Shown: positions 49,496 to 57,107 of the stretch, in pieces
Layout of the letters: each line of letters begins with the position of its first letter
Numbering within the stretch: position 1 is the stretch's first letter
DNA from: Nocardioides carbamazepini
GTDB taxonomy: Bacteria; Actinomycetota; Actinomycetes; Propionibacteriales; Nocardioidaceae
Assembly: GCF_024614185.1 (NCBI RefSeq)
Contig: NZ_JAHTLF010000018.1
Location: 192,439 to 256,438 of the forward strand
DNA length: 64,000 bases
Reading direction: 5' to 3'
Notes under the pieces: generated by a model
Told to the model about the DNA's origin: nothing
What the model saw: only the letters and a program-made list of their open reading frames with translations
Databases searched by the model: none
Program-made: the position numbers and the translations under genes

Positions 49496-50468
49496 CCCGG
49501 TGCCCGAGCGGACCCTCGCGACCGTCCTCGACCAGTGCCTGGGCGTCGGGGCGCGCGAGGAGGTGGTGCTCCTCGTCGACGACGAGACCGATCCCGTCGT
49601 GGTCGAGGCGCTGGTGGGGGGCCTCGACCACCGCGGCTGTGTCGCGGTGGTGGCCCGGATGCCCCGCTACGCCGTGCCGGGGAGCGAGCCTCCGGACGCC
49701 GTGGCGCGGATCCTCGACGGCGCCTCGGCGGCGATCGAGCTGACCTCGACGTTCATCGGGTCCAGCCGGGCTCGTCAGCAGGCGACGGCGGGCGGCACTC
49801 GCTACCTGTGCATGCCCGGGGTCGTGGCCGACACCTTCCGCCTGGGCGGTCCCCTCGACGTGGACTTCGACGAGCTCCGCACGGTCACCGAGCGCCTGGC
49901 CGAGGCGTGGGCCTCGGCCGACACCTACCGGTTGACCACCCCCGCGGGAACCGACCTCCGCGGCTCGGTGCGGGGCCGGGGCGGACGGGCGTTGTACGGG
50001 ATCGCCCGTGAGCCGGGCGCCTACATGTGCCCGCCGGACGTCGAGTCGGGAACAGCACCGGTGGAGGGCAGCTCGACGGGTGTCGTGGTGGTCGACGGTG
50101 ACTTCCTGTTCATGGGACGCGGGCCGGTCGCGGAGCCGGTGGCGCTGCACTTCGCGGACGGTGCGCTGCGGCAGGTCGAGGGCGCCGAGGGCGAGCGGCT
50201 GACCGCGATGATCGAGCGGTGTGCCGACGGCCGGATGGAGAACCTGGCCGAGGTCTCCCTCGGTCTGAACCCCAACGGCCGGGTCTGCGGCGTACCGATG
50301 GAGACCGAGTCGACGCTGGGGAGCGCGCACGTCGCGCTCGGCAACTCGATCGCCTACGGCGGGACCGTGGACGCGGCGGCGCACCTGGACTGCGTGATGC
50401 AGCGCGCCACGCTGGAGCTCGATGACCGGCCGGTGATGGTCGACGGCGTCCTGGTGAGCGGCAAGTAG
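49485..50468 (+). CDS. M29 aminopeptidase / NicX-fold metalloprotein
   Basis: Protein of 327 aa resembling leucyl aminopeptidase of the M29 (aminopeptidase T) family. The metal-ligand set is recognisable in the C-terminal half: Glu in NLAEVSLGLN, Glu in METESTLGS, His in AHVALGN and His-x-Asp in AAHLDCVM. The same fold includes NicX, an Fe(II) dioxygenase that cleaves the ring of 2,5-dihydroxypyridine. In this cluster ring cleavage of a hydroxylated N-heterocycle or hydrolysis of an amide is plausible. GTG at 49485 is coupled to the LLM gene. Last gene of the 42963-50468 operon. Confidence 0.78.
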   Translation: MSPDPVPERTLATVLDQCLGVGAREEVVLLVDDETDPVVVEALVGGLDHRGCVAVVARMPRYAVPGSEPPDAVARILDGASAAIELTSTFIGSSRARQQATAGGTRYLCMPGVVADTFRLGGPLDVDFDELRTVTERLAEAWASADTYRLTTPAGTDLRGSVRGRGGRALYGIAREPGAYMCPPDVESGTAPVEGSSTGVVVVDGDFLFMGRGPVAEPVALHFADGALRQVEGAEGERLTAMIERCADGRMENLAEVSLGLNPNGRVCGVPMETESTLGSAHVALGNSIAYGGTVDAAAHLDCVMQRATLELDDRPVMVDGVLVSGK

Positions 50469-50474
50469 AATATT

Positions 50475-50493
50475 GTATCTCCAATGTGAGATC
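50475..50493. promoter_or_regulatory. Operator-like site F, reverse orientation
   Basis: The reverse strand reads GATCTCACAT (complement of 50484-50493), identical to half of site D, followed by GGAGATAC as a looser second arm. It lies 56 bp upstream of the GntR 2 start, suggesting autoregulation. Confidence 0.55.
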
Positions 50494-50548
50494 GTAACGG
50501 CCCTCCGTGGCCGGTCCGGATCACGAGGATCTCGAGGAGGTGCCGACG

Positions 50549-51229
50549 ATGAGCACGACTGAACGGGTGGGTGGGGAGCTGCGCCACCTCCAGCTCAAGG
50601 ACCGGGTGTACGAGCACCTCCGCAACGCGATCATCGGTGGCGACTACGCCATCGGCGCGGCCTTGCGCGAGGTCGACATCTCGACGTCCCTGGGGGTCAG
50701 CAAGACCCCCGTGCGGGAGGCCTTCGTCCGCCTGCAGAAGGACCGCTTCGTCGATCTGATCCCCTACCGTGGCGCGGTGGTGGCCGGCTACAGCAAGCGT
50801 GACCTCCGTGAGATGTACGAGGTGCGCGAGCTGCTCGAGGGGCGCTGTGCCGCGCGGGCCGCCGAGGCCGACGACGACCAGCTGCACGCCGACCTCCAGC
50901 GCAATGTCGAGGAGACCCGCCGGGCGGTGGAGGAGGACCGGCTCGAGAGGGTCATCGAGCTCTTCGAGAACTTCGACCGCCTGATCTACTCCGGGTCCGA
51001 CAACAAGTGGATCAACGACATCATCCACGACCTCGACGGGCACCAGCGGCGGATCGGACGACTCACCGTGGGCATCCCGGGCCGGATCGAGCATTCCTTG
51101 AGTGAGCACGAGAAGATCTGCGCCGCCATCCTCAAGCGCGACGCCGCCGCGGCGGAGAAGCGGATGCGTGCCCACGTGCGGTCGGTCATGACCGACCAGT
51201 TGCGGAGCTTCCGCGTCGAGGAGGCCTGA
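50549..51229 (+). CDS. GntR-family (FadR/FCD) regulator 2
   Basis: Protein of 226 aa, paralogue of the GntR at 20770-21441. They share LQLKDRVYxHLR, GVSKTPVREAFVRLxKDR and IPYRGAVVAGY nearly identically, so both should recognise the same DNA motif. The FCD domains differ more, implying different ligands. CGAGGAGGTG lies 6 nt upstream of ATG 50549. Site F precedes it and two further AGATCT motifs lie downstream before the aldehyde dehydrogenase operon. Confidence 0.9.
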   Translation: MSTTERVGGELRHLQLKDRVYEHLRNAIIGGDYAIGAALREVDISTSLGVSKTPVREAFVRLQKDRFVDLIPYRGAVVAGYSKRDLREMYEVRELLEGRCAARAAEADDDQLHADLQRNVEETRRAVEEDRLERVIELFENFDRLIYSGSDNKWINDIIHDLDGHQRRIGRLTVGIPGRIEHSLSEHEKICAAILKRDAAAAEKRMRAHVRSVMTDQLRSFRVEEA

Positions 51230-51264
51230 GCCGGGCCTCGCGAAGGTGCCGACGCCTGTCGCTC

Positions 51265-51301
51265 GCCCGCCACGCGGATCTGTCGGATCCGAGCGGCGGG
51301 C
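51265..51301. terminator. Hairpin after GntR 2
   Basis: 16-bp arms (GCCCGCCACGCGGATC at 51265-51280 and GATCCGAGCGGCGGGC at 51286-51301, two mismatches) with a 5-nt loop, 36 bp after the stop codon. Confidence 0.65.
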
Positions 51302-51365
51302 GGGCGCGTCGGCGTACCCGGGGCCGGGCGGAGGAAGGGCGGGACTGCTCGCCGCAATTCGTTGA

Positions 51366-51409
51366 CGCAGATCTCATGGCCCACCTAAGGTGGATGTCAG
51401 ATCTCAGAT
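51366..51409. promoter_or_regulatory. Operator-like site G, two AGATCT motifs
   Basis: CGCAGATCTCATG at 51366-51378 and ATGTCAGATCTCAGAT at 51394-51409 are two copies of the cluster's motif 28 bp apart. They lie 21-64 bp upstream of the aldehyde dehydrogenase 2 ATG; ACATGT follows at 51413. Confidence 0.68.
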
Positions 51410-51429
51410 ATTACATGTGAGGATGCGCC

Positions 51430-52905
51430 ATGGTTGCACTGCTCGAGTCAGTAGAGGCCTTCTCGGCCCGGGAGCACCAGCTCTTCATCGGGGGAGAGTT
51501 CGTCGCGTCGCGAGGAGGCGAACGCATCGACGTGCACAACCCCGCGACGGGGGGCCTGCTGACGACGGTCGCCTCGGCCAACGCCGAGGACGTCGACGCG
51601 GCCGTCGCGGCCGCCCGCGCGGCACTGCCGGGGTGGGCGGCGCTGCCGGCCGCCCGGCGCGGCGAGCTGCTGTGGCGGCTCGGTGCGCGCCTGGAGGAGC
51701 TCGCCGAGGAGTTCGCCCAGCTGGAGGCCATCGACAACGGCAAGCCCACCTCGGAGTCGCTGGCCGTTGACGTACCGCTCACCGCGGGGCTGTTCAAGTA
51801 CTACGCGGGCGCGGTGAGCAGGATCGAGGGACGCACCATCGCGCCCATGGGAGGAGCGAACTTCCACGTCTACACCCGCCGGGAGCCGGTGGGCGTCGTC
51901 GGCGCCATCATCCCGTGGAACTTCCCGCTGCTGATGTGCGGCTACAAGCTAGGCCCCTCCCTGGCCGCGGGCAACACCGTCGTGCTCAAGCCCGCCGAGC
52001 AGACGCCGCTCTCGGCGCTGCGACTGGCCGAGGTGCTCGACGAGGTCGGGTTCCCGCCGGGCGTGGTCAACATCGTCACCGGCCTCGGCCCCTCGGCCGG
52101 CGCCCCCCTGGCCGCGCACGGCGACGTCGACAAGGTCACCTTCACCGGCGAGACCTCGACCGGCCAGAGGATCATGGAGGCCGCGAAGGGCAACATGAAG
52201 AAGGTGTCGCTGGAGCTCGGCGGCAAGTCGCCGAGCCTGGTGTTCGCCGACGCCGATCTCGACGCCGCCGTCGAGGGCACCTTCGGCGCGGTCTTCTTCA
52301 ACCAGGGCCAGTGCTGCATCGCCGGTGCGCGGGTGTACGTCCACGACGACGTCTACGACGAGTTCACCAAGCGCCTCGTCGAGCGGGTCGGCGAGGTCCG
52401 CCTCGGCTCCGGCCTCGACCCGAGCACCACGATGGGGCCGCTCGTGAGCGAGGAGCAGCAGGCGCGGGTCAACGGGTACATCAGTTCCGGCCTCGCGGAG
52501 GGCGCCAGCATCGTCTCGGACGCCGCCTCCGCGGTCCCCGAGGTCGGCAGCTTCGTCCGCCCGACCGTCTTCACCGACGTGCGCCCCGACATGCGGATCA
52601 TGCGGGAGGAGATCTTCGGCCCGGTCGCGATGGTCGGCAGGTTCTCCACCGAGGAGGAGGCGGTCGCAGCGGCCAACGACACGTCGTACGGACTCTGCTC
52701 GGGCGTCTGGACGCGCGATGTGGCCCGGGTGCACCGGATCGCGGCCGCGATCCACGCGGGGACCGTCTATGCCAACACCTACGGCTACTTCGACCCGGCC
52801 GTCCCCTTCGGGGGCTTCAAGATGAGCGGCTTCGGCAAGGAGCTCGGCCAGGAGGCCCTCGACCACTACCTCCAGACCAAGACGGTCTGGGTCAATCTCG
52901 ACTGA
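51430..52905 (+). CDS. Aldehyde dehydrogenase 2
   Basis: Protein of 491 aa, complete NAD(P)-dependent ALDH. Motifs are IPWNFPLLM and LKPAEQTPL in the cofactor domain, general base Glu in SLELGGKSPSLVF and catalytic Cys in NQGQCCIAGAR. It resembles betaine-aldehyde and retinal-type dehydrogenases. It is first in an operon with a zinc alcohol dehydrogenase and an amidohydrolase, downstream of site G. Alcohol to acid oxidation of hydroxymethylpyrimidine by the ADH-ALDH pair is inferred. Confidence 0.92.
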   Translation: MVALLESVEAFSAREHQLFIGGEFVASRGGERIDVHNPATGGLLTTVASANAEDVDAAVAAARAALPGWAALPAARRGELLWRLGARLEELAEEFAQLEAIDNGKPTSESLAVDVPLTAGLFKYYAGAVSRIEGRTIAPMGGANFHVYTRREPVGVVGAIIPWNFPLLMCGYKLGPSLAAGNTVVLKPAEQTPLSALRLAEVLDEVGFPPGVVNIVTGLGPSAGAPLAAHGDVDKVTFTGETSTGQRIMEAAKGNMKKVSLELGGKSPSLVFADADLDAAVEGTFGAVFFNQGQCCIAGARVYVHDDVYDEFTKRLVERVGEVRLGSGLDPSTTMGPLVSEEQQARVNGYISSGLAEGASIVSDAASAVPEVGSFVRPTVFTDVRPDMRIMREEIFGPVAMVGRFSTEEEAVAAANDTSYGLCSGVWTRDVARVHRIAAAIHAGTVYANTYGYFDPAVPFGGFKMSGFGKELGQEALDHYLQTKTVWVNLD

Positions 52906-52937
52906 CCCCCAACACTCTTGCTTGCGAAAGGACAGCC

Positions 52938-53957
52938 ATGAAAGCCGTAGTGATGAGCGCCGACGGGTCATTCGACGTCGAGCAGGTGGCGGAGCCGGAC
53001 GAGAGTGATCTCGTCCTCGTCGAGGCGCGTGCCGCCGGCATCTGCGGCACCGAGCTCCACATCCTCGACCGCATGCTCGAGCCGCCCGGCTACCCCTTCA
53101 TCCTCGGTCACGAGGGCGCGGGTGTGGTCCGCTACGTTCCCCCGGGCACCACGGGGGTCGCTGTCGGTGATCGCGTCGCCATCTACAACTTCATCGGCTG
53201 CGGACAGTGCCTGTGGTGCCGCACCGGGCGCGAGGAGGTGTGCGCGGACCCCGGCGGCCAGATCGGCTTCACCCAGGACGGCACCTTCCGCGACGTGATC
53301 CCGGTACCGGCGGCCAACCTGATCAAGCTGCCGGACAACGTGACCTTCGAGGACGCGGCCCTGCTCAGCTGCAGCGGGATGACCGCCGTGCACGCGCTGC
53401 GCCTCTCGGAGGTCGCCCTCGACGACTCGGTCGTCGTCGACGGCGTCGGCGGCGTGGGCCTCATGGTGATCCAGGTCGCCCGTGCCGCGGGTGCCCGGGT
53501 CATCGCGATCGCCGACTCCGAGGCCAAGGCGGAGCTCGCTCGGGAGGCCGGGGCGAGCGAGGTCATCGTCCTCGACGACGCGGGCTACGAGCCGGTCGCC
53601 GACCGCATCAAGGAGGCCACGGACGGGCTCGGCGCGGACCACTTCTTCGAGCTGGTCGGCACGAGCGCCAGCATGCTGGCGGGGATCCGGGGACTCGGCC
53701 GGCACGGGAGCGCCGTCATCATCGGCTACACCGGCGAGGACCTGGTGATCAACCCGGTCGAGCTCATCCTCTCGGAGGTCCGGGTGATGGGGTCCGTGGC
53801 CGCGGCCAAGCAGGATCTGGAGACGGCAATCGCCCTGGCCGCCCGGGGACAGCTCTCGGCCCAGATCGACACCAGGTACGCCATCGACGAGATCGGGACC
53901 GGACTGGAGCGCCTGCGTCGGCGCGAGGTCAACGGCCGCAACGTCCTCGTCTGGTGA
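52938..53957 (+). CDS. Zinc-dependent alcohol dehydrogenase
   Basis: Protein of 339 aa of the medium-chain dehydrogenase family. Catalytic zinc ligands lie in AAGICGTELH and LGHEGAG, the structural zinc in CGQCLWCRTGREEVC, and the nucleotide-binding motif in GVGGVGLM. It interconverts a primary alcohol and aldehyde with NAD(P). GCGAAAGGACAG precedes its ATG. Thirty-two base pairs separate it from aldehyde dehydrogenase 2, so the two likely act in sequence. Confidence 0.92.
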   Translation: MKAVVMSADGSFDVEQVAEPDESDLVLVEARAAGICGTELHILDRMLEPPGYPFILGHEGAGVVRYVPPGTTGVAVGDRVAIYNFIGCGQCLWCRTGREEVCADPGGQIGFTQDGTFRDVIPVPAANLIKLPDNVTFEDAALLSCSGMTAVHALRLSEVALDDSVVVDGVGGVGLMVIQVARAAGARVIAIADSEAKAELAREAGASEVIVLDDAGYEPVADRIKEATDGLGADHFFELVGTSASMLAGIRGLGRHGSAVIIGYTGEDLVINPVELILSEVRVMGSVAAAKQDLETAIALAARGQLSAQIDTRYAIDEIGTGLERLRRREVNGRNVLVW

Positions 53958-53994
53958 GAGACATCCCCCACCCCCACACCCCTAGGAGGCTCCG

Positions 53995-55299
53995 ATGAGC
54001 AGAATCGTCCTCAACGGCGGCACCGTCCTCACCATGGACGACGACGCGTCCGTGCACCCCGAGGGCCACGTCGTCATCGAGCAGGACCGCATCGTCCACG
54101 TGGGCGCCGGCGACGCTCCGGCCCAGTCCGGTGACGTCGTGATCGACACGTCCGGGCAGCTGGTGATGCCGGGCCTGGTCGACCTGCACTACCACACCGC
54201 CATCGGCAAGGGATACAGCGATCACCTGCCGTTGTGGGAGTACCTCGACACCTGCTGGTACCCGCTGATCCGCAACCTCGACGCCGAGGCGGCCTACTGG
54301 GCCGCGGCCGCGAGCTACCTCGAGTCGATCCGGTGCGGCGTGACCACGGTGAACGACATGTACCGGCGGCTGCCCGATCTCGCCCGCGCCGCGCGCGACA
54401 TCGGCATCCGGGCCGTGCTCTCCAATGACGTCGCCCTCGCCGAGCACGACCTGGACACCCTCGAGGACAACCTCGCCGCCCACCGGGAGGTCGACGGCTG
54501 GGGGGACGGGAGGATCCAGGTCTACGTCGGGATCGAGTGGCTCCCGCTCGCCGACCCGGGTCTGCTGCGGGACGCACGGGCACTGGCCAACGAGCTGGAC
54601 ACCGGCATCCACATCCATCTCAACGAGTCGCTCACCGAGGTCCAGGACAGCGTCAAGCGGTTCGGCAAGCGGCCGACGGAGGTGGCCTACGAGGCCGGGC
54701 TGCTCGGACCGGACTGCATCGCCGCGCACTGCGTCTGGCTGTCCGACGTAGAGATCGCGCTGATGCGTGAGACCGGCACGCACATCTCCCACAACCCCAG
54801 CTCGAACGCCAAGCTGGGCAACGGGATCGCGCGGCTGCCCGAGATGCTCAACGCCGGCATCAACGTCGGTCTGGGCCACGACGCCGCCGAGTGCAACAAC
54901 AGCCGGGATCCGTTCGAGGTGATGAAGTTCGCCTCGCTCATCCACCGCGCCGCCCGCGTCGACCCCAGCCTCCAGCAGGCCCCCGACGTGGTGCGGATGG
55001 CGACCCGCAACGGCGCGGCCGCGCTCAAGCACGACACCGGCCAGCTGGCCGTGGGACGCAAGGCCGACGTGATCACCCTCGACCTGCGCAACGAGATGTT
55101 CACCCCGCTGATCCACGGCGACCCGGACCACATCTACTCCCACCTGGTCTTCAGCGCCAACGGGAGCTGCGTCAACTCCAGCATCATCGACGGCCAGGTC
55201 GTGATGCGCGAGCGTCGGCTGCTGAACCTCGACCAGGACGAGATCCTGGCCAAGGCGAACGAGTCCTTCCTGCGCGTCCTCGACCGCATCCGGCCATGA
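53995..55299 (+). CDS. Amidohydrolase, ATZ/TRZ (TrzN/MtaD-like) family 2
   Basis: Protein of 434 aa. Metal ligands are HYH in VDLHYHTAIG, His in IHIHLNES, His in AAHCVWLS and Asp in LGHDAAECNN; SHNPSSNAKLG is diagnostic for TrzN, MtaD and related deaminases. It would remove an exocyclic amino group from a heterocycle, for example the 4-amino group of the thiamine pyrimidine (inferred). AGGAGG lies 6 nt upstream of the ATG. Its stop overlaps the next gene by 4 nt. It is distinct from the amidohydrolase at 14763-16349, which has a longer C-terminus. Confidence 0.88.
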   Translation: MSRIVLNGGTVLTMDDDASVHPEGHVVIEQDRIVHVGAGDAPAQSGDVVIDTSGQLVMPGLVDLHYHTAIGKGYSDHLPLWEYLDTCWYPLIRNLDAEAAYWAAAASYLESIRCGVTTVNDMYRRLPDLARAARDIGIRAVLSNDVALAEHDLDTLEDNLAAHREVDGWGDGRIQVYVGIEWLPLADPGLLRDARALANELDTGIHIHLNESLTEVQDSVKRFGKRPTEVAYEAGLLGPDCIAAHCVWLSDVEIALMRETGTHISHNPSSNAKLGNGIARLPEMLNAGINVGLGHDAAECNNSRDPFEVMKFASLIHRAARVDPSLQQAPDVVRMATRNGAAALKHDTGQLAVGRKADVITLDLRNEMFTPLIHGDPDHIYSHLVFSANGSCVNSSIIDGQVVMRERRLLNLDQDEILAKANESFLRVLDRIRP

Positions 55300-55775
55300 C
55301 CGTCGTCGCCGGCGGCCGCCGGGGACGGTCGCCCACGCAGCCGTGGCGGGACGACCTGGACCCCGGCGTCCTCGCGACGGTCGTGGGCCGGTGTCTCGGC
55401 GAGGTTCTCGAGCTGGCGGACTGGGAGGAGCTGGGACGGATCACGGGCACGACCGCGTGGATCTGCGGCCACCCACGGCTCCTCAGCTCGTTGGCGTTCG
55501 GGGAGCCTGACTATCTCGACCACGTTCGTGACGCCGTCCCGGTGCTGCTCGGGGATCGGCTCGCCGGCCCGGGCAGGAGCCACGATCGGTCGACGAGCCA
55601 CCGAGGGATGCCGGCGGTGGAGGAGCGCTTTCCGAACCTCCACGCCGTCGCCGGGTACGTCGGTCTTCGGGAGTGGCTGGCGTTGCGTGACCCCGTGCTG
55701 TTCGCGCAGGTGTACGGCCCGACGGCAGGGTTCGTCTGGACGGTCGGTCGCGACGCCTCCGCACCGCCCGCCTGA
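55296..55775 (+). CDS. Uncharacterised protein in the ALDH-ADH-amidohydrolase operon
   Basis: Protein of 159 aa, not recognised. It has no signal peptide or membrane segment. A mid-region ICGHPRLLSSLAFGEPDYLDHV and a C-terminal GYVGLREWLALRDPVLFAQVYGP could form small helical domains. Its ATG overlaps the amidohydrolase stop (ATGA), so it is translated with the catabolic enzymes and may be an accessory protein. It is the last gene of the cluster before the convergent desaturase gene, 14 bp away. Confidence 0.6.
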   Translation: MTVVAGGRRGRSPTQPWRDDLDPGVLATVVGRCLGEVLELADWEELGRITGTTAWICGHPRLLSSLAFGEPDYLDHVRDAVPVLLGDRLAGPGRSHDRSTSHRGMPAVEERFPNLHAVAGYVGLREWLALRDPVLFAQVYGPTAGFVWTVGRDASAPPA

Positions 55776-55789
55776 GCCGAGGCTCAGGC

Positions 55790-57031
55790 TCAGGCGGCCA
55801 GGGTCTGCTCCTTCTTCGAGGCAGCGCTCTCCAGGAGCCGCTGCATCACACGACGCTTGCGCTTGTCGGCCGTCGTCATCGCGTAGAGCAGCTTGAGCTG
55901 GCTCGGCAGGTTCTTCGCGCTGGTCGTCGCGAGCCAGCCGTTCGGGAACGACAGCCGGACGACGCGGTGCCACGCGCTCCCGACCTGCTGCGGCAGCGGC
56001 GCGGAGTGGTAGTTGAGGCCGTACTTGTCGAAGACGGCGCGTACCTTCGGCGCCGCCTCGGCGTACCGGCTGCTCGGCAGGTCGGGGAAGAGGTGATGCT
56101 CGATCTGGTGCGACAGGTTGCCGGTCATGATGTGCATCAGCTTCGAGCCGGAGATGTTGGCGGAGCCGAGCATCTGGCGCAGGTACCACTCGCCGCGGGT
56201 CTCCTTCTCCGGGATCGAGTTCAGCTCGAAGGTCTCGACGCCCTCGGGGAAGTGGCCGCACATGATGACCGAGTGCGACCACAGGTTGCGGACCAGGTTG
56301 GCGGTGAAGTTCGCGGCGAGCGCGGGCAGGAACGAGCCGGTGGGCGCGGCGAGCACCGGGTTGACGACGTAGTCCTTGGTCGCCTGCTTGCGGATCTTGC
56401 GCAGGGTGGCCTTGGCGGCCTTCTTGAACGACTCGGGCCGCTTGTCCTTGGGCTTGGAGAGGTTCTTGCCGAGCTCGAGGTCGTAGGCCGCGATGCCGTA
56501 CTCGAAGAAGCAGGCGTTGAGGAAGTTCCACAGCGGCTGGGCGAGGTACATCGGATACCAGCGCTGCTCCTCGTCGACCCGCATGATGCCGTAGCCGAGG
56601 TCGTTGTCCTTGCCGACGATGTTCGTGTAGGTGTGGTGGACCTCGTTGTGCGAGTGCTTCCAGCCGTCGGCGGTCGAGGCGTTGTCCCACTCCCACGTGG
56701 TCGAGTGGATCTTCGGGTCACGCATCCAGTCCCACTGGCCGTGCATGACGTTGTGGCCGATCTCCATGTTCTCGAGGATCTTGGCGACCGAGAGACCGAC
56801 GGTGCCGGCCACCCACGCGGGCGGGAAGACACTGACGAGCAGGGTCGCACGCGAGGCGAGCTCGAGCTTGCGCTGCACGTCGACGACCTTGCGGATGTAC
56901 GCCGCGTCCTTCTCGCCGCGCGCGTCGATGATCTCCTGGCGGATGGCGTCGAGCTCGGCGCCGAGTGCCTCGATGTCCTCGGGGGACAGGTGGGCGGTGG
57001 GGTTCTGGGCCTTGTTGGTGATCGTCGTCAT
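55790..57031 (-). CDS. Membrane fatty-acid desaturase (DesA3-like)
   Basis: Protein of 413 aa with the three histidine boxes of acyl-lipid/acyl-CoA desaturases: HNVMHGQWDW, HNEVHHTYTN and HQIEHHLFPD. Hydrophobic pairs of helices lie between them. It introduces a double bond in fatty acyl chains using a di-iron centre and electrons from a ferredoxin reductase. That partner is encoded just upstream on the same strand (57108-58253), the arrangement of the mycobacterial DesA3/Rv3230c pair. Confidence 0.93.
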   Translation of the reverse strand: MTTITNKAQNPTAHLSPEDIEALGAELDAIRQEIIDARGEKDAAYIRKVVDVQRKLELASRATLLVSVFPPAWVAGTVGLSVAKILENMEIGHNVMHGQWDWMRDPKIHSTTWEWDNASTADGWKHSHNEVHHTYTNIVGKDNDLGYGIMRVDEEQRWYPMYLAQPLWNFLNACFFEYGIAAYDLELGKNLSKPKDKRPESFKKAAKATLRKIRKQATKDYVVNPVLAAPTGSFLPALAANFTANLVRNLWSHSVIMCGHFPEGVETFELNSIPEKETRGEWYLRQMLGSANISGSKLMHIMTGNLSHQIEHHLFPDLPSSRYAEAAPKVRAVFDKYGLNYHSAPLPQQVGSAWHRVVRLSFPNGWLATTSAKNLPSQLKLLYAMTTADKRKRRVMQRLLESAASKKEQTLAA

Positions 57032-57049
57032 GGGAGGCTCCTTCTCGGT

Positions 57050-57077
57050 GACCCGTCGCGTTCGAACGCGACGGGTC
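57050..57077. repeat. 28-bp perfect palindrome between reductase and desaturase
   Basis: GACCCGTCGCGTTC followed by its exact reverse complement. It lies in the 76-bp gap between the two co-directional genes and shares GACCCGTCGC with the repeat array at 59542-59750. It may attenuate transcription, stabilise mRNA or bind a regulator. Confidence 0.85.
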
Positions 57078-57107
57078 GGCGTGATTCAGGTGTACGGATG
57101 CGACGGG

